From assembly GCF_921292975.1 (NCBI RefSeq), contig NZ_CAKLCM010000001.1:62001-126000 (forward strand): a stretch of 64,000 bases of DNA. Reading direction: 5' to 3'. Source of the stretch: Vibrio hippocampi (lineage in GTDB: Bacteria; Pseudomonadota; Gammaproteobacteria; Enterobacterales; Vibrionaceae). This document shows positions 45,786-60,600 of the stretch, one piece after another (the first letter of the stretch is position 1; every line of letters begins with the position of its first letter). The notes beneath the pieces were generated by a model that worked only from the letters and a program-made list of their open reading frames with translations, ran no database searches and was not told where the DNA came from. A program made the translations under genes and the position numbers.

Positions 45786-46415
45786 ATGAACTCAACCGCT
45801 TACTTAATTCCTGAACAAACCGTCGCGTTTGAGGAAGAGATAAAAAAGAGCGTCTTTATTACCCAACTCGCTCATACGCCGAGTATCGAGTCGGCAAAAG
45901 CATTTATTGATAGTGTCAAGAAACAGCACAGTGCCGCTCGTCACAACTGCTGGGGGTTTGTCGCAGGGCGACCAGAAAACTCAATGATGTGGGGGTTTAG
46001 TGATGATGGCGAACCGTCGGGGACGGCAGGTAAACCGATTCTGGCTCAATTAAGCGGCTCTAGTATTGGTGAAATTAGTGCGGTTGTTACGCGCTATTCT
46101 GGTGGAATAAAACTTGGAACTGGTGGTTTGGTCAAAGCGTATGGTGGCGGAGTTCAACAAGCACTTAAGCTAATTCAAACTATAGAGAAAAAAATCACTA
46201 CCTTATTAAGAGTAGAGTTAGACTACTCGCTAGTGGCAATCGTGCAGTCTTTGTTTACTCAGTTTGATGCCGAAGAGGTTGAGGCGCAATACAGCGATAA
46301 AGTGACGCTCATTATTGAAGTCGAAGTCAACAAAGCGGAAGCTTTGACCGAGAGTATTATTAACAGAAGTGGAGCCAAGGCGATGGTCTCTCCAGTAAAA
46401 ACAACTAGGACGTAG
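45786..46415 (+). CDS. yigZ: YigZ/IMPACT family protein
   Basis: A 209-residue protein with the UPF0029/IMPACT N-terminal domain (FEEEIKKSVFITQLAHTPS, core KKSVFI; then KKQHSAARHNCWGFVAG near 45 and SDDGEPSGTAGKPIL near 72), a GGIKLGTGGLVKAYGGGV segment near 106 and a C-terminal ferredoxin-like domain. Exact biochemical function is not established. It is divergent from fadB and 26 bases ahead of trkH, a conserved order in Vibrio and enterics. Confidence 0.93.
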   Translation: MNSTAYLIPEQTVAFEEEIKKSVFITQLAHTPSIESAKAFIDSVKKQHSAARHNCWGFVAGRPENSMMWGFSDDGEPSGTAGKPILAQLSGSSIGEISAVVTRYSGGIKLGTGGLVKAYGGGVQQALKLIQTIEKKITTLLRVELDYSLVAIVQSLFTQFDAEEVEAQYSDKVTLIIEVEVNKAEALTESIINRSGAKAMVSPVKTTRT

Positions 46416-46441
46416 CAGAAGCGTAGCTTCTTTATATACTT

Positions 46442-47899
46442 ATGCAATTTCGATCAATTCTTCGCATCGTCGGATTATTACTCGCACTCTTTAGTGTTTC
46501 TATGCTTGCACCTGCATTTATCGCACTGCTCTACCGAGATGGTGCGGGTGTGTCATTTGTGACGACTTTTTTCGTTCTACTTGTGTGTGGCTTCTTATTT
46601 TGGTTCCCCAACCGTCGCAATAAACATGAACTCAAGGCTCGAGATGGTTTCTTGATTGTTGTGCTTTTTTGGACGGTAATCGGCAGCGCGGGCGCATTGC
46701 CTTTCCTTATGTCTGATACGCCCAATATTTCCGTCACCGATGCTTTCTTTGAATCCTTCTCCGCCCTTACCACAACCGGTGCAACCGTTATTGTCGGCTT
46801 AGATGAATTACCCAAAGCGATACTGTTTTACCGTCAGTTACTGCAATGGTTTGGCGGTATGGGCATCATTGTGTTGGCAGTGGCTATTTTGCCAGTCCTG
46901 GGTATCGGTGGAATGCAGCTATACCGAGCTGAGATACCTGGACCAGTAAAAGACAGCAAAATGACGCCCCGTATCGCGGAGACAGCAAAAGCCCTTTGGT
47001 ACATCTACCTTAGCTTAACGGTGGCGTGTGCGGCTGCGTTTTGGGCGGCGGGAATGACGCCCTTTGATGCCATTGCCCATAGTTTCTCAACCATAGCCAT
47101 CGGTGGCTTCTCTACCCATGATGCCAGCATGGGGTATTTTGATAGTCATACCATCAACATGATTACGGTTGTGTTCTTGTTGATATCGGCATGTAACTAC
47201 TCTCTGCACTTTGCGGCGTTTGCCTCAGGTGGCGTACATCCTAAGTATTATTTGAAAGATCCTGAATTTAGAGCTTTTTTACTGATTCAATTGGTGTTGT
47301 TTTTAATTTGCTTCTCGGTATTGCTAAGACACCATTCTTATGACTCGGTTTATGATGCATTTGACCAAGCCTTATTTCAATCCGTCTCTATTTCTACCAC
47401 CGCGGGCTTTACCACTACAGGATTTGCTGAATGGCCACTGTTCTTACCAGTATTACTGTTGTTCTCTTCTTTTATAGGCGGCTGTGCAGGTTCCACTGGT
47501 GGTGGGATGAAAGTAATTCGAATTTTACTGTTGACTCTGCAAGGGGTTCGAGAAATGAAACGCCTTGTTCACCCAAGGGCGGTATACACTATTAAAGTTG
47601 GCGGTACAGCATTGTCACATCGTGTCGTTGATGCGGTATGGGGGTTCTTCTCTGCTTATGCTTTGGTATTTGTCGTATGTATGCTTGGACTTATTGCTAC
47701 TGGTATGGACGAGCTAAGTGCATTTTCAGCTATTGCCGCCACACTGAATAACTTGGGTCCGGGACTAGGTGAGGTCGCGCTGCATTTTGGTGAAATTAAT
47801 GACAGGGCAAAATGGGTACTCATCGTATCCATGCTATTTGGTCGTTTAGAGATCTTTACTCTATTAATTCTACTCACGCCATCTTTCTGGCGCAGTTAA
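46442..47899 (+). CDS. trkH: Potassium uptake protein TrkH
   Basis: Channel-like membrane subunit of the Trk K+ uptake system, gated by the cytoplasmic nucleotide-binding TrkA (not in this window). It is 485 residues (483 in E. coli). Four selectivity-filter repeats are visible, for example SALTTTGATVI (about 112), HSFSTIAIGGFSTHD (about 216), SISTTAGFTTTGF (about 317) and ATLNNLGPGLGE (about 434). The gating-loop GGCAGSTGGGMKVIR lies near 348. It is followed after nine bases by hemG. Confidence 0.96.
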   Translation: MQFRSILRIVGLLLALFSVSMLAPAFIALLYRDGAGVSFVTTFFVLLVCGFLFWFPNRRNKHELKARDGFLIVVLFWTVIGSAGALPFLMSDTPNISVTDAFFESFSALTTTGATVIVGLDELPKAILFYRQLLQWFGGMGIIVLAVAILPVLGIGGMQLYRAEIPGPVKDSKMTPRIAETAKALWYIYLSLTVACAAAFWAAGMTPFDAIAHSFSTIAIGGFSTHDASMGYFDSHTINMITVVFLLISACNYSLHFAAFASGGVHPKYYLKDPEFRAFLLIQLVLFLICFSVLLRHHSYDSVYDAFDQALFQSVSISTTAGFTTTGFAEWPLFLPVLLLFSSFIGGCAGSTGGGMKVIRILLLTLQGVREMKRLVHPRAVYTIKVGGTALSHRVVDAVWGFFSAYALVFVVCMLGLIATGMDELSAFSAIAATLNNLGPGLGEVALHFGEINDRAKWVLIVSMLFGRLEIFTLLILLTPSFWRS

Positions 47900-47908
47900 G
47901 GAAAACAC

Positions 47909-48436
47909 ATGGCAAAGGTTTTATTCCTTTACTCCTCTCGCGAGGGACAAACAAAGAAGATTATTGAGCATATCGCGACATCGACCGCGGGCGATAATGC
48001 GGTGTACGTTGATTTACACCAATCACCGAAAGTTGATCTTAATGACTATGAGCGGGTGCTCATTGGTGCTTCAATACGATATGGACGCTTAAGCAAGCAG
48101 CTTTATCAATTTATTGAAACTCATCAATCTCAACTGGAGCAGGCGAAAGTCGCCTTCTTTTGTGTCAACTTAACGGCGCGTAAAGAAGACCAAGGAAAAG
48201 ATACCCCCGAGGGCAGTGTCTATATTAAGACGTTTTTAAACAAGTCACCTTGGAAACCTGCGCTTATCGGCGTGTTTGCGGGTGCTCTCTATTACCCGCG
48301 CTATAACCTAGTCGACCGATTTATGATTAAGCTCATTATGAGCTTAACGGGCGGGGAAACGGATACATCAAAAGAAGTGGAGTATACAAACTGGGAAAAA
48401 GTGGCTCTTTTCGCCAAACAGTTTGCACAAATGTAA
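47909..48436 (+). CDS. hemG: Menaquinone-dependent protoporphyrinogen IX dehydrogenase
   Basis: Flavodoxin-like FMN enzyme that oxidises protoporphyrinogen IX to protoporphyrin IX in heme synthesis, passing electrons to the quinone pool at the inner membrane. It is 175 residues (181 in E. coli). The FMN phosphate loop is LYSSREGQTKKI (about residues 7-18), and the long insert loop typical of HemG (NLTARKEDQGKDTPEG) lies near 92. Its association with trkH and yigZ upstream of an rRNA operon matches E. coli. Confidence 0.95.
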   Translation: MAKVLFLYSSREGQTKKIIEHIATSTAGDNAVYVDLHQSPKVDLNDYERVLIGASIRYGRLSKQLYQFIETHQSQLEQAKVAFFCVNLTARKEDQGKDTPEGSVYIKTFLNKSPWKPALIGVFAGALYYPRYNLVDRFMIKLIMSLTGGETDTSKEVEYTNWEKVALFAKQFAQM

Positions 48437-48951
48437 AAGGAAAATTGCATTTATAGGCGGTTTTAGACGTTTTTTTATCCAAATAAAAGAAAGTCATAAA
48501 AAACCTAAAAAAAGCCTTGCCAATGTGAGTTCGATCTCTATAATGCACCCTCGCTGACACGGGAACGAGACATTAAAACCTCTACCAAATCAGTGATAGG
48601 TCAACCTCCTAGAGGTTAGAGAAATTAAGTTGAAAAAAGTGGTTGACACAACAACTTATCTCGCTAAAATGACCGTCCGTTTTGAGAGAAGCTCAAAACA
48701 AGCTCTTTAACAATATAAACCTATCAATCTGTGTGGGCACTCGTTGATGATAATCAAAAAGAGATACTTCGGTATCAACTTAGATTTCAATGAACTGAGT
48801 GACCAATCAAGTCGAAAGACTTGGCACAGTCAATTCATTGTTGTTCTGTTGGAACAACAATAGCTTTAAAATTACTTCTTACTTTCGAGTAAGGACAGTT
48901 TTGAAGTCAGTATTCGTTGAGTCTCCCCTATTTATAGGGAATCAAAATCTT
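48437..48951 (+). promoter_or_regulatory. rRNA operon promoter and leader region
   Basis: P1: TTGCCA (48517-48522), 16-base spacer, perfect TATAAT (48539-48544), GC-rich discriminator and an A/T-rich UP-element-like stretch at 48470-48515. P2: TTGACA (48643-48648), 16-base spacer, TAAAAT (48665-48670). The antitermination boxA GCTCTTTAACAA lies at 48702-48713. A hairpin with arms TTGTTGTTC and GAACAACAA (48839-48861) lies in the processed 16S leader. The layout matches stringently controlled, growth-rate-regulated rrn promoters. Confidence 0.88.
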
Positions 48952-50504
<1,553 letters not shown>

Positions 50505-50593
50505 ACGATAAGATTATTGCGATGAGTGTTCACACAGATTGATGGTTTATGTAGTTTAAGAGATGGAACACCCCCCAAGGTGTTCGCCTAAGT

Positions 50594-50669
50594 GTCCCGT
50601 TCGTCTAGAGGCCTAGGACACCGCCCTTTCACGGCGGTAACAGGGGTTCGACTCCCCTACGGGATACCA
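50594..50669 (+). tRNA. tRNA-Glu (TTC)
   Basis: A complete cloverleaf with the anticodon TTC in CCCTTTCACGG, T-loop GTTCGACTC and encoded CCA. The acceptor stem is GTCCCGT with ACGGGAT (first pair G-U). It is the first of three tRNAs in the 16S-23S spacer. Confidence 0.97.
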
Positions 50670-50670
50670 T

Positions 50671-50746
50671 GGGTCGTTAGCTCAGTTGGTAGAGCAGTTG
50701 ACTTTTAATCAATTGGTCGCAGGTTCGAATCCTGCACGACCCACCA
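50671..50746 (+). tRNA. tRNA-Lys (TTT)
   Basis: A complete cloverleaf: acceptor GGGTCGT/ACGACCC, anticodon TTT in GACTTTTAATC, T-loop GTTCGAATC, encoded CCA. It begins one base after tRNA-Glu. Confidence 0.97.
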
Positions 50747-50775
50747 TTCTTCCCACGAGAATGAAAAAACAATGT

Positions 50776-50851
50776 GGGCGATTAGCTCAGTTGGGAGAGC
50801 ACCTCCCTTACAAGGAGGGGGTCACTGGTTCGAGCCCGGTATCGCCCACCA
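50776..50851 (+). tRNA. tRNA-Val (TAC)
   Basis: A complete cloverleaf: acceptor GGGCGAT/ATCGCCC, anticodon TAC in CCTTACAAGG, T-loop GTTCGAGCC, encoded CCA. Third spacer tRNA; the Glu-Lys-Val combination is a spacer class known from Vibrio. Confidence 0.97.
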
Positions 50852-51301
50852 CTCTCTAAATACTTTTGGATACAAACTCCAAGCCTACTTAATTAAGTGA
50901 GGTTGGTTTTTTAGGCTCTGAAAGTCGTTAGAAAGTGTTGTTTAACACGCGTTTGCAATAGCAAACAAAGCTCTTTAACAATTTGGAAAGCTGACGAATA
51001 ACAACAATCCCCTTATCTTTAGATAAGCGTTGTTATTCAAATAAAAGTTCTCAAATCCTAGTGATTCTTTTTCAATAAAGAATGATTAGGTACCAACACA
51101 CATTCAAGTGTTCTTGGAAACAACATAACTTCGGTTGTGTTTGTTCACTTTTTGCTTCTGCTTTTTTATAAAAAGCGGAAATAAAGAGTTATTTGAGTCC
51201 GGCAAAATCAAAGCTATCTCGCTCATTCAAATAATGAGATAGCGACTTTGGTTGTTTAACGACAGCGCCAAGATTTCTTTTGAAACTCTTTGGGGTTGTA
51301 T
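50852..51301 (+). other. Distal 16S-23S spacer with boxA and 23S leader
   Basis: A 450-base spacer without genes. A second boxA, GCTCTTTAACAA, is at 50970-50981, for NusB/S10-dependent antitermination and 23S synthesis. The remainder contains sequences that base-pair in the 23S processing stalk. No ORF or mobile element is visible. Confidence 0.85.
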
Positions 51302-54190
<2,889 letters not shown>

Positions 54191-54308
54191 ACAACACCCA
54201 AAGGGTTTTGATGGACTCAAAGCAAGAACAGATTGAATGTGTGAGAACTTAATCAGCTTTCCAGATTTTTACCTTTAGCTTTTTTAAAGCTGAAAGTAAG
54301 CAAGAATT

Positions 54309-54428
54309 TGCTTGGCGACCATAGCGTTTTGGACCCACCTGACTCCATTCCGAACTCAGAAGTGAAACGAAACAGCGCCGATGGTAGTGTGGGGCTTCCC
54401 CATGTGAGAGTAGGTCATCGCCAGGCTT
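54309..54428 (+). rRNA. rrf: 5S ribosomal RNA
   Basis: A 120-base RNA that begins TGCTTGGCGACC and ends GCCAGGCTTT, with the conserved CCGAACTCAGAAGTGAAACG core. The terminal stem TGCTTGGCG pairs with CGCCAGGC. Confidence 0.96.
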
Positions 54429-54483
54429 TAAACATTGTCTATTTAAAGCCCTTTTTTGGTCAGACTTTAGATAGTACCACTGC

Positions 54484-54560
54484 GGAGTGGTAGTTCAGTT
54501 GGTTAGAATACCGGCCTGTCACGCCGGGGGTCGCGGGTTCGAGTCCCGTCCACTCCGCCA
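54484..54560 (+). tRNA. tRNA-Asp (GTC)
   Basis: A 77-base cloverleaf: acceptor GGAGTGG/CCACTCC, anticodon GTC in CCTGTCACG, T-loop GTTCGAGTC, encoded CCA. It lies distal to 5S in the same operon, as in several enteric rrn operons. Confidence 0.97.
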
Positions 54561-54571
54561 CTTATTTAGAT

Positions 54572-54601
54572 AAAGCCCTAGCAGCAATGCTAGGGCTTTT
54601 T
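54572..54601 (+). terminator. rRNA operon terminator
   Basis: AAAGCCCTAGCA and TGCTAGGGCTTT form a 12-bp perfect stem with loop GCAA, followed by TT then C. It lies directly after tRNA-Asp. On the minus strand it may also help end ilvY transcripts. Confidence 0.9.
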
Positions 54602-54636
54602 CGTGTTTGTTGAAAATAATTAACAACGGCAAGTCG

Positions 54637-55527
54637 TTAAGGCTGAATATAGATCTTTTGAGCCACCTTCCAAAAGGCGGTGATCAGAGGGTTATCTAAA
54701 TTAGACCGTTTGCAACACACACCAAGCTTGAATGGTCTGATAGGTTCCAGTTTAAGGCGTTCGATCTTGTCTCTTACTGGACTGTTCACAATAACCACTT
54801 CGGGCGCAATCCCAATCCCACAGCCTAAAGCAACCATACTGACGATGGCTTCATGACCGGAAACCTGTGCGTAAATGTTAGGTTTAATACGCATCTTCTT
54901 AAACCACGCGTTGGCCCTCTCTCGTGCTGTACCTGCTTCAGGTACGATAAAAGGGACTTTATTCCAATTGATAGGCTGTTTGCTCAGTTCAACACCAAAA
55001 CTGCTGCTACCTGATGGAGCGATGACGGACAAAGGGATTTCACTGATAGTTTCGAACTCGAGTCGTGCCGGTAATACCTCTGGTAACGCAGAGATAGCGA
55101 TGTCGGTCTCATCTTGCATTATTTTATCTATTGATTGAGCGGGATCGCCTGTTGAGAGTTCAAGCTCGATATAAGGGTGAAGCAAACGAAACTCCGCCAA
55201 GAGTTCAGGAAGGTGACTGTAGCTTGCTGTCACCGAACAGAATAGGCGCAATTTACCTTTCAGCTCTTGCTCGCCGAGTTTACTTTCTGATTGAAACTGC
55301 TGCCATTCCGTAATGATCTTCATTGCAATGGGCAGTAGCTTTTTTCCCGCTGGGGTAAGTTCTACTGAGCGGTTATCCCTTAGGAATAGATTTTGTGCGA
55401 TGTCCTGTTCGAGTTTTTGGATCTGACGACTGAGCGCTGATGGACTGATATGCATGGCTGTCGCAGTTTTATTGAAGCTTTTGCTGTCACAAAGGTGAAC
55501 AAAGGCTTGTAGGCTTTTTATATTCAT
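54637..55527 (-). CDS. ilvY: LysR-family activator of ilvC, IlvY
   Basis: Regulator that activates ilvC when acetolactate or acetohydroxybutyrate accumulate. From ATG at 55527 (MNIKSLQAFVHLCDS) it is 296 residues (297 in E. coli); the longer frame to 55563 would run through the operator. The HTH is SFNKTATAMHISPSALSRQIQ (core ATAMHISPSALSRQI, about 18-35). The effector domain has FCSVTASYSHLPELL and GHEAIVSMVALGCGIGIAPEV (core SMVALGCG), matching IlvY. It is divergent from ilvC with a shared 143-base control region. Confidence 0.93.
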   Translation of the reverse strand: MNIKSLQAFVHLCDSKSFNKTATAMHISPSALSRQIQKLEQDIAQNLFLRDNRSVELTPAGKKLLPIAMKIITEWQQFQSESKLGEQELKGKLRLFCSVTASYSHLPELLAEFRLLHPYIELELSTGDPAQSIDKIMQDETDIAISALPEVLPARLEFETISEIPLSVIAPSGSSSFGVELSKQPINWNKVPFIVPEAGTARERANAWFKKMRIKPNIYAQVSGHEAIVSMVALGCGIGIAPEVVIVNSPVRDKIERLKLEPIRPFKLGVCCKRSNLDNPLITAFWKVAQKIYIQP

Positions 55528-55548
55528 AATCACTAATTTTGATTGATG

Positions 55549-55563
55549 TTGCGTTTTGCGCAA
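55549..55563. promoter_or_regulatory. Candidate IlvY operator in the ilvY-ilvC intergenic region
   Basis: TTGCGTTTTGCGCAA is an inverted repeat (TTGCG/CGCAA) that contains a T-N11-A LysR box (T at 55550, A at 55562). It lies just upstream of ilvY and about 110 bases upstream of ilvC. Assignment to IlvY rests on position. Confidence 0.55.
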
Positions 55564-55670
55564 TAACTGATTGTGAATATATCACTTTAAGCAATTAAAA
55601 GAGTGTTTTAGTATGAATTTATTCGATGTACACCATCACCAATATGGATATTTTCACAGGAGCTGCCGCT

Positions 55671-57155
55671 ATGGCTAACTATTTCAATACACTTAACTTG
55701 CGTGAGCAATTGGACCAACTAGGTCGTTGTCGTTTTATGGATCGTGAAGAATTTGCTCAAGAAGCAGATTACCTAAAAGGCAAGAAAGTCGTCATCGTTG
55801 GCTGTGGAGCTCAAGGTCTTAACCAAGGTCTAAATATGCGTGACTCTGGTCTTGATGTAGCTTATGCACTTCGTCAAGCGGCAATCGACGAGCAACGTCA
55901 GTCATTTAAAAACGCTAAAGACAACGGTTTTGAGGTTGGTAGCTATGAGAACCTTATCCCTCAAGCTGATCTTGTGGTTAACCTAACTCCAGACAAGCAG
56001 CATACTAACGTTGTTGAAACGGTAATGCCTTTAATGAAACAAGGCGCAGCACTGGGTTATTCACACGGCTTCAATGTGGTTGAAGAAGGTATGCAAATTC
56101 GCTCTGACTTGACAGTAGTGATGGTTGCTCCTAAATGTCCAGGTACTGAAGTTCGCGAAGAGTATAAGCGTGGCTTTGGTGTACCAACACTGGTTGCGGT
56201 TCACCCAGAGAACGACCCTAAAGGTGAAGGTTGGGATATCGCTAAAGCATGGGCAGCGGCAACAGGTGGTCACCGCGCTGGTTGCCTAGAGTCTTCATTT
56301 GTTGCTGAGGTTAAGTCTGACTTAATGGGCGAACAGACCATTCTTTGCGGTATGCTGCAAGCGGGTTCAATTGTTTGTTATGAAAAGATGATTGCTGACG
56401 GTATCGAACCAGGTTATGCCGGTAAACTGCTTCAGTATGGTTGGGAAACGATCACAGAAGCACTGAAGTTTGGTGGTATCACTCATATGATGGACCGTCT
56501 ATCAAACCCAGCTAAAGTGAAAGCGTTTGAGCTTTCTGAAGAGCTTAAAGAGCTAATGCGTCCACTTTACAACAAGCATATGGATGACATTATCACAGGT
56601 CACTTCTCTAGCACTATGATGGCTGACTGGGCGAATGACGATGTTAACCTATTAGGCTGGCGTGCAGAAACTGGTGAAACAGCTTTTGAAAACTACCCAG
56701 AGTCAAGCATTGAAATCTCTGAACAAGAGTACTTCGACAACGGTATTCTAATGGTGGCGATGGTGCGTGCAGGGGTTGAACTTGCATTTGAAGCAATGAC
56801 AGCATCGGGCATTATTGATGAATCAGCATACTACGAGTCACTGCATGAGCTGCCATTGATTGCAAACACAATCGCACGTAAGCGCCTCTATGAGATGAAC
56901 GTGGTTATCTCGGATACCGCTGAATATGGTAACTACCTGTTTGCAAACGTGGCAACACCACTACTACGTGAGAAGTTTATGCCATCAGTCGCGACAGATG
57001 TTATCGGTAAGGGTCTCGGTGAAACGTCAAACCAAGTAGATAACGCGACACTTATCGCTGTTAACGAAACGATTCGTAACCACCCTGTTGAGTATATCGG
57101 TGAAGAGTTACGCGGTTATATGACGGATATGAAGCGTATCGCTGTAGGCGGTTAA
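55671..57155 (+). CDS. ilvC: Ketol-acid reductoisomerase (NADP+), class II
   Basis: Mg- and NADPH-dependent enzyme that converts acetolactate or acetohydroxybutyrate to dihydroxy acids, the step between IlvGM and IlvD. From ATG at 55671 ([14 protein letters not shown]) it is 494 residues (491 in E. coli), after AGGAG; an upstream frame to 55626 lacks a site. The Rossmann motif [18 protein letters not shown] lies near residue 43, and the long duplicated C-terminal knot domain marks the class II form. It is separated from ilvGMEDA by about 50 kb, as the pathway is split in this window. Confidence 0.96.
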   Translation: MANYFNTLNLREQLDQLGRCRFMDREEFAQEADYLKGKKVVIVGCGAQGLNQGLNMRDSGLDVAYALRQAAIDEQRQSFKNAKDNGFEVGSYENLIPQADLVVNLTPDKQHTNVVETVMPLMKQGAALGYSHGFNVVEEGMQIRSDLTVVMVAPKCPGTEVREEYKRGFGVPTLVAVHPENDPKGEGWDIAKAWAAATGGHRAGCLESSFVAEVKSDLMGEQTILCGMLQAGSIVCYEKMIADGIEPGYAGKLLQYGWETITEALKFGGITHMMDRLSNPAKVKAFELSEELKELMRPLYNKHMDDIITGHFSSTMMADWANDDVNLLGWRAETGETAFENYPESSIEISEQEYFDNGILMVAMVRAGVELAFEAMTASGIIDESAYYESLHELPLIANTIARKRLYEMNVVISDTAEYGNYLFANVATPLLREKFMPSVATDVIGKGLGETSNQVDNATLIAVNETIRNHPVEYIGEELRGYMTDMKRIAVGG

Positions 57156-57177
57156 TCGCGAGTCATAAGCTAAAACG

Positions 57178-57215
57178 AATAACGGCTTGCCAATCGGCAA
57201 GCCGTTATTTTTTTG
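57178..57215 (+). terminator. Intrinsic terminator after ilvC
   Basis: AATAACGGCTTGCC (57178-57191) and GGCAAGCCGTTATT (57196-57209) form a 14-bp perfect stem with loop AATC, followed by a T-run. It lies 22 bases after the ilvC stop and 14 before ubiK on the other strand. Confidence 0.95.
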
Positions 57216-57229
57216 TTCTGCTGACGGGA

Positions 57230-57481
57230 TTATTTATCCGCTAGCTTCTGCTCTAACTCAGCCAGTTTTTGTTCCATCTCTGTCAGTTTTTGACGCGTGC
57301 GCAATAGTACTTGAGTCTGAACATCAAACTCCTCTCTGCTCACCACATCCAGTTTATTGAGCTGACCTTGAATGACTTGTCGTACTTTTTGATCAACATC
57401 TGCGCCCAGTTCTTTGACTGGTTGAGGCATCGAGTCATGAATTTGTTTCGCTATCTGTTCAAGTTTTTTTGGATCAAACAT
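57230..57481 (-). CDS. ubiK: Ubiquinone biosynthesis accessory factor UbiK
   Basis: An 83-residue protein of the YqiC/BMFP family. It has an N-terminal amphipathic region ([18 protein letters not shown]) and a C-terminal coiled coil ([17 protein letters not shown]; about 66-82), which forms trimers that bind membranes. It assists aerobic ubiquinone synthesis with UbiJ. The same small gene sits between ilvC and vexB in V. cholerae by memory of locus order. Confidence 0.9.
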   Translation of the reverse strand: MFDPKKLEQIAKQIHDSMPQPVKELGADVDQKVRQVIQGQLNKLDVVSREEFDVQTQVLLRTRQKLTEMEQKLAELEQKLADK

Positions 57482-57552
57482 ATCTAATAACTCCTTAAGT
57501 GTTATCTCTTATTCTATGTAATCCGTTGTCGAATGTCGTTATTTTGACTAAT

Positions 57553-57577
57553 AAAAAAGGCCACAATGTGGCCTTTT
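57553..57577 (-). terminator. Intrinsic terminator after vexB
   Basis: GGCCAC and GTGGCC (57559-57573) with flanking AAAA/TTTT pairs; six T follow on the minus strand. It lies 24 bases after the vexB stop. Confidence 0.9.
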
Positions 57578-57600
57578 CTTAATCGTATCACGCTATGTGG

Positions 57601-60600
57601 TTAGCGGTGTTCCTTGCACGCTGCCGATGCTGCGTCAACACGAGCGATCTTTTCCAGGTCTTTATCTTCAACAAACACCGGAAGAGGCTTGTGTCGTTCT
57701 GCTAGGTAGGTATAGATAACCGGCAGTACAAACAGAGTAAACAGAGTACCAATCGCGAGACCGGCAACGATGACGATACCGATACTGAAACGTTGAGCTG
57801 CACCTGCGCCCGTGGCATACATCAGTGGAACCAGACCAGCAATCATTGCCGCAGTGGTCATCAAAATCGGACGTAGACGAACTTTTGCCGCTTCCATTAC
57901 CGCTGCCATCCGGTCTTTGTTATGGTGAAGTTGTTCTTCTTTTGCTACCTCACAGATAAGAATACCGTGCTTGGTGATCAGACCTACGAGGGTAATCAAA
58001 CCAACTTGAGAGTAGATGTTCATCGAAGCTGCGCCCCATGCTAACGCGATAAGCGCACCACAGATAGCAAGAGGTACCGAAACCATGATAACAAATGGGT
58101 CTTTGACCGACTCAAACTGAATCGCCAGAACTAAGAAGATGATAGCCAGTGCTAAACCGAACGTGGCGTATAATGCGCTACCTTCAGTCACGTACTGACG
58201 AGCTTCACCCATGTAGTCATGGTTGTAGCCGCTCGGCAGTTTGTTGCTTGCGGTTTGCTCGAACCAAGCAATCGCATCACCCATAGCAACCCCAGGAGAA
58301 GGCACTGCGCCAACAGTGGCAGAGTTTAACTGGTTGAAGTGAGGCAGAGATCTTGGCTCAGCCACAACATCAATGGTGATTAAACTACCTAATGGGATCG
58401 CTTGACCATTGGAAGAGCGTACGAAGTAGGTGTTCATTGACTCAGGGTTTAAGCGATACTTACGCTCAACTTGAGGAATCACTTCGTAAGAACGACCATT
58501 TAGGTCGATACGGTTTACATAACCATCCGCCATCATGGTACCTAGCGTGATACCAATATCTTGCATAGTTACGCCATACGCACCCGCCATATCTTTGTCG
58601 ATATCGATTTTCATCGTTGCTGAGTCGTAGTTTAGATCCAGCGTTGAATAGACAAATTGCGCATTTTTCTGTACATCAGACCAAATATCAGTCGCAATAG
58701 TAAACAAGCTTTCGAAGCTGTTTGGCGTGGTAATAACAAACTGAATTGGTAGACCAGAACCGGCTCCTGGAAGTTCTGGCATTTGGAACGCAGTCACCGA
58801 CATTCCTGGAACCTCTGAAACAAGGGCACCAACGCGATTTGCTACTTCCGCCTGACTGCTTTCACGTTGACTCCATGGAACCATTGACGCGATACCGAAG
58901 GCTTGGTTCGAGTTTGGCACACCAGTAAACACCTGAGCAAAGGCAACTTCCGGTTGATCAGACAGGATTTTGTTTACGTCATTCATGGTGTTTTGCAGAT
59001 AATCAAGGTTGGCATTGGAAGGACCCGTGCCCATCAACATGACTACCCCTTTATCCTCTGACGGTGCAAGTTCACTTGGAATAAACTTGAACAACAAAGG
59101 TAGGGTTGCAAATACGATAACCGCAAACGCAATGATAACAGGGCGGTGCTGCATTACAGCGCCTAGCATACGTTCATAACGGTTAGTCATACCATCAAGG
59201 ATATGGTGTACTTTTTGCTCGAATCGGCTTGGGGTTTCATTCGCTTTCAATAGCTTAGAACACATCATAGGAGATAGTGTTAATGCCACGATACCAGAAA
59301 CAAATACCGCACCTGCTAGAGTTAATGCGAACTCTTTAAATAGCGATCCGGTAATACCGCCCATTAACGCGATTGGCGCATATACTGCACCCAGCGTTAA
59401 CGTCATTGCGATAACGGGAACCGCAATTTCTCGGGTACCAATAATCGCGGCACGGAACGGTGATTCCCCCAGTTTGATATGGCGGTCGACGTTTTCTAGT
59501 ACAACGATCGCATCATCTACTACCAGACCAATGGCTAATACCATGGCAAGTAGTGTCATTAAGTTCCAAGAAAACCCAATCGCTTGCATCACCATTGCTA
59601 CACCAATTAGCGACAGTGGGATGGTAACGATAGGGATCAGTACGGCGCGGAATGAACCCAAGAACAGGGTGATCACGATAAGTACGATTAATGCCGCTTC
59701 CAGAATGGTTTTAATAACTTCTTGAATTGACTCATTAATCGCTACCGTTGAGTCATACATCACGTTCATTTTGATGGTGCTTGGCAAGTTCTTCTCTAAT
59801 TGAGGAAGAAGTGCTAGCACATCAGCGGCGATGTTAATTGGGTTAGCACTTGGCGCTGCGTTGATAGCGGCAACCACGGCTTCTTGACCGTTAGCACTGG
59901 CACGATATACGTCGTGGCTTTTCGCGAGTGTCACTTTAGCGATGTCACCAAGGCGAATGACTTCACCATCGTTCTCTTTGACGACGAGATTGCTTAGTTC
60001 AGTCGTGTTAGTGACCTGAGTAGCAGCACTGCCGTTATATAGAACGAATTCGCCAGTTGCCTGACCGGTTGCCGATTGATAGTTGTTGGCGTTCAACACG
60101 CTCATAATATCAGTCGCGGTGAGTTTCAGTGCCGCCATTTTCAGTGGGTCGAGCCAGACACGAAGTGCGTATTTCACACCACCGTACATATCAACCTTAG
60201 ACACACCGTTAACGGTAAATAACTGAGGGTTAATTACGCGATCAAGATAGTCAGTAATTTGGCTAGAGTTCAACACATCACTGGTAAAACCAATATACAG
60301 AACCGCGGTTGTCGAACCGGTTGACATGGTTACTGTTGGATCTTCCGCTTCACTTGGAAGTTGAGAACGAACCGAGTTGGTTTTCGCCAAAATATCAGAG
60401 AGTGCAGCGTTAGGATCGGTATTCAACTTCATATTAACAGTGATGGTGGATTGACCAAGCACTGACTGGGAAGTCATATAATCGATGTTATCTGCCTGTG
60501 CCACTGCTTGTTCCAGTGGTTGGGTAATAAAGCCCTGTATCAGGTCTGCACTAGCACCGTAGTAGCTAGTGGTTACTGTGACAACGGTGTTCGTCATCTC

